Below, in pieces: positions 34,844 to 43,933 of a stretch of 64,000 bases of DNA. The notes beneath the pieces are model-generated. The model searched no databases. It saw only the letters and a program-made list of their open reading frames with translations, and was not told the DNA's origin. The stretch lies in the NCBI GenBank assembly GCA_903895725.1, contig CAITUV010000015.1, positions 20,274 through 84,273 on the forward strand, given 5' to 3'. Source of the stretch: an uncultured Myxococcales bacterium. GTDB taxonomy: Bacteria > Myxococcota_A > UBA9042 > CAIXZC01. Both the position numbers and the translations under genes were made by a program. Numbering within the stretch: the first letter of the stretch is position 1; the number at the start of each line of letters is the position of its first letter.

Positions 34844-37159
34844 ATGAGATTCCTTTCCGCTATCGTGCTTGCCACGCTTCTCTCGACAGCCTGCTCGTCC
34901 ACGTCGAACCCGGCCGATACGTCGGTTGGCGATGCTCCGTCGACGACCGACGGTCTGTCCCAGCCGGACCAGGCCGATACGGCCACACCTCCGGACGTGG
35001 CCGATGTGACGGTGCCGCCCGATGCCACCGACGCAACCGTCGCGCCGGATGCCCCGGACGGAACCGTCGAGCCGGATAGCGGGACCGAGGAGGTGCAGCC
35101 CGAAGTGGTCGAGCCCGCGTACCGGACCGTCGACGAGGTGTTCCTGGACTCCCTCGAGCCGGCCTGCGAGAGCTGCTACATCGTCTCGCACGATTCCTGG
35201 GACGGAGCGGCCGAGGTCTCCTTCCCGACCAAGGGCAGCTACGACCAGCCCTACGAGGGCGCGATGCTCTATCTCAAGCCGTACCAGCGCTTCCGCATGC
35301 CTCATCCGGGCCGAGTGACCCGCATCTTCGTGTACACCGGAGAGGCGGCGGGCTCCATTCGCCTGAGCCTGTCCACCGGCTTCCCGGGCGGACACTATCC
35401 CTGCCTCGACGAGAGCACCGGTAAGGACCCCTACCCCGTGGGCAAGCCCTACCTGATGGAAGTCTCGGACAAGCCCGGCTGGCGAGTGTTTTCAGTCGGC
35501 AAGCTCGACTGGCATCTGCTCGGCTACGACGAGTTCTTTGTGTTCTTCGAGCAGGAAGGAGAGGCCCGAGTGGGCCTTGCGCAGCCTGCCCCGACCTTCC
35601 CCGGCGACTACCCTGCCTACGGTGGAATCATCGGCGACATCCCGGGCGACCAGATGAAGTGCTTCCCCACCATGAGCGCGTTCACCGATGCGGAAGAAAA
35701 GCCCCTCGTCTGGCTCGTGCGGGCCGAAATCGAGGCCGACGAAGTCGTGGAGAAACACGAGTTCGAGGACATGGGCATCGAGAAGCTCAACGTTGGCGGC
35801 CACGTCGCGTTTGCCGACTTCGACAATGACGCAGACGAGGACTTTCTGTGCGGGGGGATCCTTTGGAGCAACGATGGGAAGGGGAGCTTCGCCAATGTCT
35901 CCGAAGCCGCCGGATTGACCGGGCTGGGAGGCGAAACCGTCTGGGGTGATTACGACAACGACGGCCACAGAGACATCCTCGGCGTCGGGGGACAGCCGTT
36001 CCTCTTCCACAACAACGGCGACGGCACGTTCACGAACGTCACCGCGGATTCGGGCATCGCCATCAATGCCAGCAGCCAGGGGGTCGTGTGGTTCGACCTC
36101 GACGGAGACACCTTCCTCGACTTCTATGCTGCCAGCTACGGCAAGCTGGAAGACCCCGAAAAGGCAACCCGTGACTACCTGTTCCGGAACAACGGCGACG
36201 GCACGTTCACGGACATGACCGAAGCCCTCGGAATCCCGGTCAAACCGCTGTTCTATCACGGCCGCGGCGTCTGCACCGCAGACTACGATGTCGACGGCGA
36301 CCCGGACGTGTACGTCGGCAATTACCGACTCGACCCGAACCAACTCTGGAACAACCAGGGAGGGATGAAGGGCTTCAAGAACGTGGCCCCGGAGGCCGGC
36401 GTCGCGGGCATCTTCGAGCAGGGGTCTTACGGCCACACCATCGGCCCGAGCTTCGGCGACCTCGACGGGGACGGCCTGTTCGACCTCGTTGTGCCCAACC
36501 TGGCGCACCCGCGGTTCTTCGAGTTCTCCGACCCCACCACCCTCTACTTCAACAACGGCGACGGCACGTTTGCCGGATTCGAGCCTCCGGAAAAGGGAAT
36601 CCTCTACGACGAAACTCACTCCGACTCCGTGCTGTTCGATGCCGATGCCGATGGGGACCTGGACCTCTTCCTGACGTCGGTCTACGAGGGGCGCCGCTCC
36701 TTCCTTTACTACAACGACGGCACGGGAGCGTTCACGGACCGCACGTACCAGGCGGGCATTCTGCACCTGAACGGCTGGGGGGCAGCAGCGGCGGATGTGG
36801 ATGGCGACCTGGACGTGGACCTGGTTGCCAACCGGCTGTTCCTGAACCAGGACCCCGGCAACGGGCATCACCTGGCCGTCCGGCTCGTCGGCGGCGCCGC
36901 TCCCGGCAAGACGGAGGGAGTGTCCAACCGAGATGCCATCGGCGCTGTGGTGACGGCCAAGCTGACCGACCGCACCCTGGTCCGGCAGGTCGAGGGTGGA
37001 ACCGGCGTCGGCTGCCAGAACAGCGGCGTGCTGCACTTCGGGCTGGGAGCGGTTAAGACCGTCCCAGAGTTGATCGTCACGTGGCCGTCTGGTAAAGTCA
37101 CCACCCTCAAGGATGTGGCGGCCGATAAGCTGCTCGTCGTGCAGGAAATTGCTCCCTGA
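34844..37159 (+). CDS. VCBS/FG-GAP repeat lipoprotein with ASPIC/UnbV C-terminus
   Basis: About 771 residues, lipobox LLSTAC (Cys17), then an Asp/Pro/Thr-rich spacer and a folded N-terminal domain with a C-x2-C (ACESCY). From about residue 310, at least six VCBS/FG-GAP blades with Ca-binding DxDxDGxxD loops (DFDNDADEDF, DYDNDGHRDI, DYDVDGDPDVY, DLDGDGLFDL, DADADGDLDL). Ends with an ASPIC_UnbV domain (GHHLAVRLVGG, IGAVVTAKL, QNSGVLHFGLGAVKTVPELIV). The DNA repeats AACAACGGCGACGGCACGTT at 36011, 36188 and 36551. ATG 34844 follows GGAGGA. Probably a surface beta-propeller; partner unknown. Confidence 0.92.
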   Translation: MRFLSAIVLATLLSTACSSTSNPADTSVGDAPSTTDGLSQPDQADTATPPDVADVTVPPDATDATVAPDAPDGTVEPDSGTEEVQPEVVEPAYRTVDEVFLDSLEPACESCYIVSHDSWDGAAEVSFPTKGSYDQPYEGAMLYLKPYQRFRMPHPGRVTRIFVYTGEAAGSIRLSLSTGFPGGHYPCLDESTGKDPYPVGKPYLMEVSDKPGWRVFSVGKLDWHLLGYDEFFVFFEQEGEARVGLAQPAPTFPGDYPAYGGIIGDIPGDQMKCFPTMSAFTDAEEKPLVWLVRAEIEADEVVEKHEFEDMGIEKLNVGGHVAFADFDNDADEDFLCGGILWSNDGKGSFANVSEAAGLTGLGGETVWGDYDNDGHRDILGVGGQPFLFHNNGDGTFTNVTADSGIAINASSQGVVWFDLDGDTFLDFYAASYGKLEDPEKATRDYLFRNNGDGTFTDMTEALGIPVKPLFYHGRGVCTADYDVDGDPDVYVGNYRLDPNQLWNNQGGMKGFKNVAPEAGVAGIFEQGSYGHTIGPSFGDLDGDGLFDLVVPNLAHPRFFEFSDPTTLYFNNGDGTFAGFEPPEKGILYDETHSDSVLFDADADGDLDLFLTSVYEGRRSFLYYNDGTGAFTDRTYQAGILHLNGWGAAAADVDGDLDVDLVANRLFLNQDPGNGHHLAVRLVGGAAPGKTEGVSNRDAIGAVVTAKLTDRTLVRQVEGGTGVGCQNSGVLHFGLGAVKTVPELIVTWPSGKVTTLKDVAADKLLVVQEIAP

Positions 37160-37174
37160 ACTGGAGGTTCTCAG

Positions 37175-39862
37175 ATGGTCGATGGTCCCCTCGGCTGCGC
37201 TCGGGGCATGCTTTGGTCGATGGTCGTCAGGATGCCGGCCGTGCCGGATGGGCTGATGGTTGGAGCGGGGCTGCAGTGCGTTCGGCTCCAGCGCCATCTC
37301 GCCCTGGCCTTGCTGGTGACGCTGGGGTTGCAGCTTCTTCCCGGGATGGCCGGGCCTGCGTTTGCCCAGCTTCCGCTCCCCGGCGCGTCGGATTCGTCCA
37401 AGTCTCCGTCCATTTCGCTGGGGGCCTCGACGCCGACTGCACAGAAAGTGCAGGAGATCGTCACCGAGCTCGAGGAGATGGAGAAGAACCTCATCAAGGA
37501 TCAGGCCAACCTGCTGCGCTGGAAGGAGGACACCGATTCAGCCGGGGCAAGACTGGCCGAGCTCCGGAAGCTCAAGGACGAGCTTGCTGCACGCGTGGAG
37601 AAGGAGGGGAAGGTCCCGGTGGGCGGCGACAAGCCCGTGCTCGCGGACGTGGACCCAGCTCTGCTCCCCCAGCTCGAGATCTCCGTCGAGATGATGGGGG
37701 ACCTCTATGACACTCTGACGTTCCTGACGGAGACGTTCCGGCAGGAGCAGGCCGAGGTCACCGAGGGGCTGGCCCAGGCCCGCAGGCTCCAGGATCTGCT
37801 TGCGAATCCTCCCTCGGCCGCCCCCGCGGGCAAGATGGTGTTCGAGGAGATCCTGCACTACATGAGCGACCTGCGCATGACCTCCATCTCGCTGTCGCTG
37901 CTCAAGGCCCGACGGGCGGGCCTCAACGAGGAGCTTGAGCAGCGGATGAAGGAGAAGAAGCCGAACTACCCGCTGCCGGAGCTGGAGGAATGGGGTGGGG
38001 CTCCGGGCAGCCGACAGACCACGATGACGCTTCGCGACGAGCTGACACGCAAGCTGGCCCTCCTGCAGGCTTACCGCAAGACGCTGCGCAGCCATGTCGG
38101 CGGGCACATCCAGGCCCAGCTGTCCCGCGTCCGTCTCGAAATCTATGACGGGGAGGAGAAGCTTGCCCGGCTGGAAGAGGCGCGCCCTGCCGTGATGGAA
38201 TCACTCGCCGTCGACGAATCTGACCTGGTGGCGGCGGAGGAACGGCTCCGGAACGTGTCGAAGCGCATTGCGGACGACGAAAAGGCGGTCCGCAAGGAGC
38301 TCAAGCTGCTCCGGCTCAATCCGCCCACCAACGGAGATACGGGCGGCAACTTCACGCCGGCCAAGGAGTGGGACGTCAAGCTGGCCGTTCTCCAGCATCG
38401 GCTCTACGTGCTCGACATGGAGATGCAGGTCGAGAAGTTCCGCCAGTCCTCCGTCGGCGCGTTGCAGGCCCTGTTGCACTTCACGCCGCCTTCCCGGGAG
38501 TTTTCCGAGACCTATGCGTGGAATCTCGATTCCGAGCGTCAGGCCAAGGCCCGCGAAGAGCTTGAAAAGCGCCGGGACGCCTGGCGCCAGGAGTACCAGC
38601 ACCTCTCCCTGCTGGAGCCGGCGCACGGCGAGGAGAATCTGGCGGCCTCGATCCTCGAATCCTACAAGCAGGTGCTCGACCTGTACGATCAGATTGGGGC
38701 ACGCAAGTGGGAAATGGAGTGGTGCTCCGAGCTGATCCGGTTCTACCAGGAGCGATATGAGCTCAGCCGGCGCGATGCCTGGTGGTACGTGTGGAGAATC
38801 GGTGTCAGCATCCTGATGCTCGGGGCTGCAATCCTGTTCTCGTATCTCCTCGGGAAGATCACATTGCGCCCGATTCGGAAGCGGGGGGCAGCGGCCCCGT
38901 CCTGGCTCCGCACCACGCTGTTCCTCTCGTTCCTGATCGGCTCGCTGGTCATCTGGCTCGGGTTGCTGACGGTCACGCTGACCAACGTCTGGGGCTCCCT
39001 GTTCGGCTTCGACCGGTTCGGAGCGCTGCTCACGACTGTTCTGTTCACGGTGGGCGAGACTGAAGTCACTCTCCTGTCCATCGGAAAGCTGTTCGGCGTC
39101 ATCCTCCTGACCATCGTCGTCAACCGCCTCATCGCCCGCTTCCTGTCCGGATACATCTTCACGTACTTCTCCTGGGACATCGGCATCCAGCATGCCATCC
39201 TGGCGGTGGTGAAGTACCTCGTGCTGTTCAGCGGATTTGCGCTGGGCCTCGAGTACGTCGGAATCGGGCTGTCCGCACTGGCACTGTTTGCCGGCGTCAT
39301 TGGTATCGGTATCGGCTTCGGCCTCCAGAACATCGCCAGCAACTTCATCTCGGGGCTGATCATCCTGTTCGAGCGGCCCATCAAGAAGGGAGACTTCGTC
39401 GACGCTGGCGGGCTGGAAGGTCGGGTCGAGGAGATTCGTGCACGTGCCACGACGCTGGTCACCCGGGATCAGGTAACGGTCATCGTGCCCAACAGCGAGT
39501 TCGTCGGCGGCAGGGTGGTCAACTGGAGCCACGGGTCCGAGGTGGTCCGGCTGCACATTCCTGTCGGCGTTGCCTACGGGACCGACGTGCTGCTGGTCAA
39601 GAAGGTGCTCATCGAGGTGGCTCACGGGCATCCCAAGGTGCTGCGTGACCCGGCTCCCAAGGTGGTGCTCGACCTGTTCGCAGACAGCTCAATCGTCTTC
39701 AAACTGCTCGTGTTCACCAACGACATTGCCAAGAAGAACAGCACGATCAGCGACATCAACTTCGCCATCGATGCGGCGTTCCGGGAGAACAAGATCGAGA
39801 TCCCCTTCCCGCAGCGGGACCTGCACATCCGCTCCATCGATGCACCTCTGCCGAAGGGGTAG
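37175..39862 (+). CDS. MscS-family mechanosensitive channel with long N-terminal domain
   Basis: 895 residues. The signal-like segment lies at about 41-65 (HLALALLVTLGLQLLPGMAGPAFAQ), preceded by an odd 40-residue leader; ATG 37175 follows GGAGG by 7 bases. A helical, coiled-coil-rich domain fills about 80-530, then three to five membrane helices (VWRIGVSILMLGAAILFSYLLG, FLIGSLVIWLGLLTVTL, LFGVILLTIVVNRLIARFL, AVVKYLVLFSGFALGLEYVGIG). The pore helix/beta domain is typical MscS: ALFAGVIGIGIGFGLQNIAS, NFISGLIILFERPIKKGDFV, VIVPNSEFVGGRVVNWSH. Size is like MscK or YbdG relatives. Protects against osmotic downshock by family knowledge. Confidence 0.93.
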   Translation: MVDGPLGCARGMLWSMVVRMPAVPDGLMVGAGLQCVRLQRHLALALLVTLGLQLLPGMAGPAFAQLPLPGASDSSKSPSISLGASTPTAQKVQEIVTELEEMEKNLIKDQANLLRWKEDTDSAGARLAELRKLKDELAARVEKEGKVPVGGDKPVLADVDPALLPQLEISVEMMGDLYDTLTFLTETFRQEQAEVTEGLAQARRLQDLLANPPSAAPAGKMVFEEILHYMSDLRMTSISLSLLKARRAGLNEELEQRMKEKKPNYPLPELEEWGGAPGSRQTTMTLRDELTRKLALLQAYRKTLRSHVGGHIQAQLSRVRLEIYDGEEKLARLEEARPAVMESLAVDESDLVAAEERLRNVSKRIADDEKAVRKELKLLRLNPPTNGDTGGNFTPAKEWDVKLAVLQHRLYVLDMEMQVEKFRQSSVGALQALLHFTPPSREFSETYAWNLDSERQAKAREELEKRRDAWRQEYQHLSLLEPAHGEENLAASILESYKQVLDLYDQIGARKWEMEWCSELIRFYQERYELSRRDAWWYVWRIGVSILMLGAAILFSYLLGKITLRPIRKRGAAAPSWLRTTLFLSFLIGSLVIWLGLLTVTLTNVWGSLFGFDRFGALLTTVLFTVGETEVTLLSIGKLFGVILLTIVVNRLIARFLSGYIFTYFSWDIGIQHAILAVVKYLVLFSGFALGLEYVGIGLSALALFAGVIGIGIGFGLQNIASNFISGLIILFERPIKKGDFVDAGGLEGRVEEIRARATTLVTRDQVTVIVPNSEFVGGRVVNWSHGSEVVRLHIPVGVAYGTDVLLVKKVLIEVAHGHPKVLRDPAPKVVLDLFADSSIVFKLLVFTNDIAKKNSTISDINFAIDAAFRENKIEIPFPQRDLHIRSIDAPLPKG

Positions 39863-39917
39863 GAGCAGATTCGATATCGATTGCGATTGCGATGCCGATG
39901 CCGGGGGGGCGCGCGAG

Positions 39918-41228
39918 CTACCGGTGCAGGGACATTGACAATGGCACGGAATTGACGATGCGATCCGTGAGGCACAGAGTGCCCCGCAATCCCAGGTAGG
40001 GAGAATCGAACAGGCAGTGCATCCCCGGGGACTGGAAGCCCAGGAAGACGCCACCCACGGCAAGGGTCGCGATGCTGCCGACCGCCTGCTCGTTGGCGAT
40101 GAGAACCGGCAGACGCTGGGCGGCTTCGGTCACGCGCTTGGTCTCGAGCCAGAGCTCCCGCAGGCTGGGGGCATGCAGCACGCTCCCGGAGGCCCCGGCG
40201 TCCACCTCCACGGAGGGACCGGAAAGGGCCACCAGCCGCACGACTCCGCCCATCTCGCGCAGCATCCGGGTCACGGCCGCGGCCAGGTGGCTCTCGGTGC
40301 ACACGAGGAACTCCCGGTTCACGAACCACCGGGATACCGCCTTGCGAAGCTTGAGATAGCAACTCCGCAGCTCCGACGCGAGCCAGGATTCCGCCCGGGC
40401 AAGATACTCGTCGCCTGAAGCGGCGGACACGGTGCGCAGCCATTCCGAAGATGCCGACAGCCCGATGGGAAGACCGGTGCTGACGACTCGGGCGCCGGTC
40501 TTCCCGGCAAGGATCTCGGCCCCCCTTCCACCGTGCGGCAGGGAGACGAGCACCGAGGCCTCCGCTACACGGGCCAACTCCCGCGTCGGACACCCCGAGA
40601 ACCAGGTTGAGACCAGCTCGAGGCCCGCCCCCGCCAGCATACGCTTCAGCTCCGCCACGTTGGCTTCGTGGTCCGCCTCGTTGCGGTCCCACAGATAGCC
40701 GATCACGGCGACGGTCCCGGGTCGGAGCTGCGCTCCGGGAAGCGCCACGTTCTCGGCCACCGCCTCCAGGACCTGGGCGTACCCGGAGCACCAATCCCCC
40801 AGTGCTTCCACGGGTCGAATGGTCACGACCGGCATGCGCATCCGGTCCTTCACGGTCCGGTAGATGGAGTCATAGTCCACGCCGACCATCGAAGCCACGG
40901 CCGAGGGATACGCCAGCAGCATGGCCCCTTCCTGGCGCCCGATGGCGGCCATCTGAGCGGCCATCAGCTCCCGCCGGTCGAGCACCACGCTCTCGGGGCA
41001 AAGCCCGGTGTTCGCAATCCGGTGCTTCCCGTCCGCCGAAATCAGGGTGCTGTTCCAGTCGTGATTGTCCTGGATCATCTCGGCTCGAAGCGTTGCACAG
41101 TCCGCAGAATCGACCAGCATCCAGAGATCGGGGACCGCATTCACCCCCAGGTAGGCTCCGACGACCCTGGGGTACCCGAATCGGACTCCGTAGTCCGACA
41201 GCACATCGTCCCATTCGCGGCGGTTCAC
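39918..41228 (-). CDS. Nitrogenase component 1-like protein (NifK/BchB/BchZ-like subunit)
   Basis: 436 residues of the Oxidored_nitro family: GTVAVIGYLWDRNEADHEAN (171-190) then VAELKRMLAGAGLELVSTWF, VSLPHGGRGAEIL and TGLPIGLSASSEWLR are the recurrent second-domain blocks. Near the N-terminus, VVGAYLGVNAVPDLWMLVDSADCATL holds C44 at the position of the second P-cluster cysteine of NifD/K; the first position is Arg21 and the third falls in LLAYPSAVASMVGVDYD, with no Cys. So it can give one Cys to a shared cluster, as BchZ does. GTG start overlaps the upstream stop by 4 bases (GTGA), so it is coupled one-to-one to the NifH-NifD fusion. Confidence 0.88.
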   Translation of the reverse strand: MNRREWDDVLSDYGVRFGYPRVVGAYLGVNAVPDLWMLVDSADCATLRAEMIQDNHDWNSTLISADGKHRIANTGLCPESVVLDRRELMAAQMAAIGRQEGAMLLAYPSAVASMVGVDYDSIYRTVKDRMRMPVVTIRPVEALGDWCSGYAQVLEAVAENVALPGAQLRPGTVAVIGYLWDRNEADHEANVAELKRMLAGAGLELVSTWFSGCPTRELARVAEASVLVSLPHGGRGAEILAGKTGARVVSTGLPIGLSASSEWLRTVSAASGDEYLARAESWLASELRSCYLKLRKAVSRWFVNREFLVCTESHLAAAVTRMLREMGGVVRLVALSGPSVEVDAGASGSVLHAPSLRELWLETKRVTEAAQRLPVLIANEQAVGSIATLAVGGVFLGFQSPGMHCLFDSPYLGLRGTLCLTDRIVNSVPLSMSLHR

Positions 41229-43873
41229 CGGGTCCCCTCCCCGCCCACATAGCGGGCGAAATCCCGTACGAACGTCATCTCGCAGACGGACAGCAGCCTC
41301 TCGGCCGACCGCACGGCCCCGCCGAACCCGGGCTCGAGGTCGGCCAGGCCGAACTGCCCGACTCCCTTGTGGAGCAGCCGCTCATCCTGAGTGATGTCGG
41401 TAAGAACCGCAGAGATGCCCGACGAGAGCCACCAGGAGAGCCGTGCCGGATCCTCCGAGCCGACGAGAACCTCCACCCGGAAGCCCAGCTCCTCCAGGAA
41501 CGGAACCAGCGGCACGCCGCACATCCGTTCCGGCTTGTCCAGCAGCCTGGCCTGCCCGCTCGTGAGCGCGATGCCGAGCCGATGGCCCTGAGCCCGGGCC
41601 CGCAACACCGACAGACGCTCCTCCGACAGCGTCCTCGCCCGGGCGAGCTCCCCTCCAAAGTCCGGCTCGATTCCCGCTCCCCGTGCCACGTCCTCCAGGA
41701 AGCGAGCCGTTCCGGCAATCCCGAACGGCGGCAGCGCTGTCACGACCGGAACTCCGAGCGGCACGAACACTTCACGGTACAGGGCCTCGTACTCGACCTG
41801 GGGCCAGAGCACCTGGACTCTGGCCTCACCGTACCGCTGCAATCCCTTCAGGTACACGGCCGGGATCTGACGCTGCATCACCCGGACGCCGCACATCCGC
41901 AACAAGTCCAGCAGCTCGAGCGTCCCCGCCGTGGGGGGAAATCCCACCACGTGCACCTTCCCGTCCTCCGGAGAGACATCCACCCTACCCCACCGGTCGA
42001 GATAGACCCGCACCGACTTGGACACGTCCTCGGTCACGTCCTTGTGGCGCACCCCGGAGGCCATGACCGGAACCTGCACGCGCTGGGCGTAGCTGCGCAC
42101 GGCCCCCTCCCAGTCTTCGCCCGCAATTACGGGCGAGCAGCTGATGTAGACGTTGACCGCGTCCCACGCCTCCCCCTGCTCCGCCGAGACATCCAGCAGC
42201 TCCTGGAGGAGATCGTTGCTCCCGGCAATCAGGTGATACTCGCCCAGCAGCGTGGATACCCAGTCCGACCGCTCCGCATACGTGTGCTCCGACCGCTCCA
42301 TGATCCAGGGTGGCCGCACGAAGTGAGAGCTCCAGGGGGCCTGCTTCTGCTTGCTGAACTGACAGACATCGTGCGCATGGTGGATGTTCAGGCACCGGGC
42401 CCCACCAAGCCGGACCAACCCCACCACCTGGCGTGCCCGCTCCTCGGTGAGCAGGAAGAAACCTTGAGTCAGGCTCTCTCCCCAGATGCACCAGTGCCGC
42501 GGATTCTCCCCCGCAGCGAGGCGGGCATCGTCCCCCGCCGTACCGAGGCGGGATGCCGGATCGTCGGCCAGCAGACGGCCGAGCCGCTCTCCGTTGGCAC
42601 CAAGCCGCTCCAGGCGCTTCACCACGTAGTCCAGCATCGGTTTGGCCCCCCGGGGGAGCTCGTGACCGTAGCTCACCGCCAGGTCACCGATGCGTGCGTA
42701 GGCCTTCTCCTCGGGGGCCGACTGGCGCAGCCGGACTTCGACGCGCCCGAGGAACGGGCTGGAGAGGACCAGGCGGAAGGTCCCTGCCTCCCAGGCAAAA
42801 TCGGTCAGCGAAACCTCCATCTCCTTTCGCTTCCCGGAGTCGAGCGCAAGCAAGGCGGAGAGGGCTGACAACGCTCCGGGACCGCCGGTCACGGTCCCGT
42901 GCTCGGGCAGGCGCCGAGCCATCCCGCTGATCGAGCCGCCGCCGCGGGTCCCCAGCTTCGGGTGAAGGGTCATGCCGCCGTAGAGGGGATCGACGCTGGG
43001 GGAGCGGGGCTGGGGGCTGGGGACTGGGGGCTGGGGAATAGGAGAAGGAGATGAGGAGGCACCGAGCAGGGCGAACAACTGGTCGACTCCGAGCGCGGGG
43101 GGAATGCCCGGGTCGGAATCGAACGCGGCGAGCACACGGTCGCAGAGCCGCTCCACCGCCGCCACGGTGGGACTGTCCTCAGGCAGCTCGGCTGCAGTCA
43201 GATGCAGGGTGGCCTCGGCCTCCTGGATCGCTGGGTCACGAGGCATGCTCCCAGTCACCGGGGCACCGACGGTGCCGGAATACCGCTCCACCCGATGCAT
43301 GGCCGCACGGCTTGCGTCCGACTCGTTCACGATGAGCCCGCCGAGACGCACGCCGCTGGCCCGATAGGTCTCGATGGCATGGATGATGTTGTTGGCCGCA
43401 TAGAGCGAGAGCGGCTCCTCCGACACAACGATGAACGCACGCTCCGCAAAGCCATACCGCAGAGGGGCCGCAAATCCGCCGCACACCACATCCCCGAGGA
43501 CATCGAAAATCACGACGTCGTAGGGTCTCTTCTCGAAGAGGTGGATCTCGTTGAACAGCTCGAACATACGGGCAATTCCACGGCCCCCGCACCCCGCACC
43601 GGGGGCAGGTCCGCCGGCTTCCACGCAGTCGACTCCGTGCCGCCCCGCCACGATGAACTGCTCCGGCTCCGGCCGAATGATTCCCCTGGACAGCAGGTCG
43701 AGCAGCGTCGGAATCCGCTTTCCCCCCGTCAACGCCAGGGTGGAATCCGCCTTGGGGTCACACCCGACCTGCAGGACCTTGAGGCCGCGCCGTGCCATGG
43801 CCACGCTCAACGCCGCAGAGATGGTGGACTTGCCGCTGCCGCCCTTCCCGTAGATCGCGATCTTCTTCGTCAC
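41225..43873 (-). CDS. NifH-type reductase fused to NifD-like catalytic subunit
   Basis: 882 residues in one chain. 1-270: complete NifH/BchL/BchX-type ATPase with Walker A GKGGSGKST (9-17), GCDPKADST (37-45), cluster Cys95 in GGPAPGAGCGGRGI, switch II DVLG (124-127), Cys131 in GDVVCGGFAAPLR, and YAANN (158-162). 272-292: Ser/Pro linker. 295-455: domain I do not recognise. 455-882: Oxidored_nitro-like domain; HWCIWGES (C462), IHHAHDVCQFS (C504, aligning with NifD ISHGPVGCGQYS) and YISCSPVIAGEDWEG (C579, aligning with SECPIGLIGDD) form a P-cluster-like triad. GTG start follows GGGGGAG. It should form an ATP-driven reductase with the coupled partner; substrate unknown. No NifB, NifE/N or chlorophyll gene is nearby. 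Confidence 0.92.
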   Translation of the reverse strand: MTKKIAIYGKGGSGKSTISAALSVAMARRGLKVLQVGCDPKADSTLALTGGKRIPTLLDLLSRGIIRPEPEQFIVAGRHGVDCVEAGGPAPGAGCGGRGIARMFELFNEIHLFEKRPYDVVIFDVLGDVVCGGFAAPLRYGFAERAFIVVSEEPLSLYAANNIIHAIETYRASGVRLGGLIVNESDASRAAMHRVERYSGTVGAPVTGSMPRDPAIQEAEATLHLTAAELPEDSPTVAAVERLCDRVLAAFDSDPGIPPALGVDQLFALLGASSSPSPIPQPPVPSPQPRSPSVDPLYGGMTLHPKLGTRGGGSISGMARRLPEHGTVTGGPGALSALSALLALDSGKRKEMEVSLTDFAWEAGTFRLVLSSPFLGRVEVRLRQSAPEEKAYARIGDLAVSYGHELPRGAKPMLDYVVKRLERLGANGERLGRLLADDPASRLGTAGDDARLAAGENPRHWCIWGESLTQGFFLLTEERARQVVGLVRLGGARCLNIHHAHDVCQFSKQKQAPWSSHFVRPPWIMERSEHTYAERSDWVSTLLGEYHLIAGSNDLLQELLDVSAEQGEAWDAVNVYISCSPVIAGEDWEGAVRSYAQRVQVPVMASGVRHKDVTEDVSKSVRVYLDRWGRVDVSPEDGKVHVVGFPPTAGTLELLDLLRMCGVRVMQRQIPAVYLKGLQRYGEARVQVLWPQVEYEALYREVFVPLGVPVVTALPPFGIAGTARFLEDVARGAGIEPDFGGELARARTLSEERLSVLRARAQGHRLGIALTSGQARLLDKPERMCGVPLVPFLEELGFRVEVLVGSEDPARLSWWLSSGISAVLTDITQDERLLHKGVGQFGLADLEPGFGGAVRSAERLLSVCEMTFVRDFARYVGGEGTR
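42995..43040. repeat. G-rich low-complexity tract coding the NifH-NifD linker
   Basis: Plus strand reads as GGGGCTGGGG units (gctgggggctggggactggg...). On the coding strand it gives the Pro/Ser segment PIPQPPVPSPQPRSP. The same style is intergenic at 6091-6115, which suggests the linker arose by in-frame invasion or expansion of an intergenic repeat. Confidence 0.7.
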
Positions 43874-43897
43874 TCACTCCCCCACGGCACATTCACA

Positions 43898-43925
43898 GGG
43901 CCCCTCCCGCGTGGTCGGGGCTGGG
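43898..43925. repeat. REP-like short palindromic repeat, copy 2
   Basis: Core CCCCTCCCGCGTGGTCGGGG with GGG before and CTGGG after, identical to copy 1 over 28 bases. Between the NifH-fusion gene and the lipoprotein gene upstream of it. Confidence 0.8.
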
Positions 43926-43933
43926 ATCCCTAA

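Noticed and set aside
39918..43873. Nitrogen fixation genes
   Set aside because: Reductase motifs are present but the catalytic pair has only one of three P-cluster cysteines in the NifK-like chain, and no FeMo-cofactor assembly genes are near.
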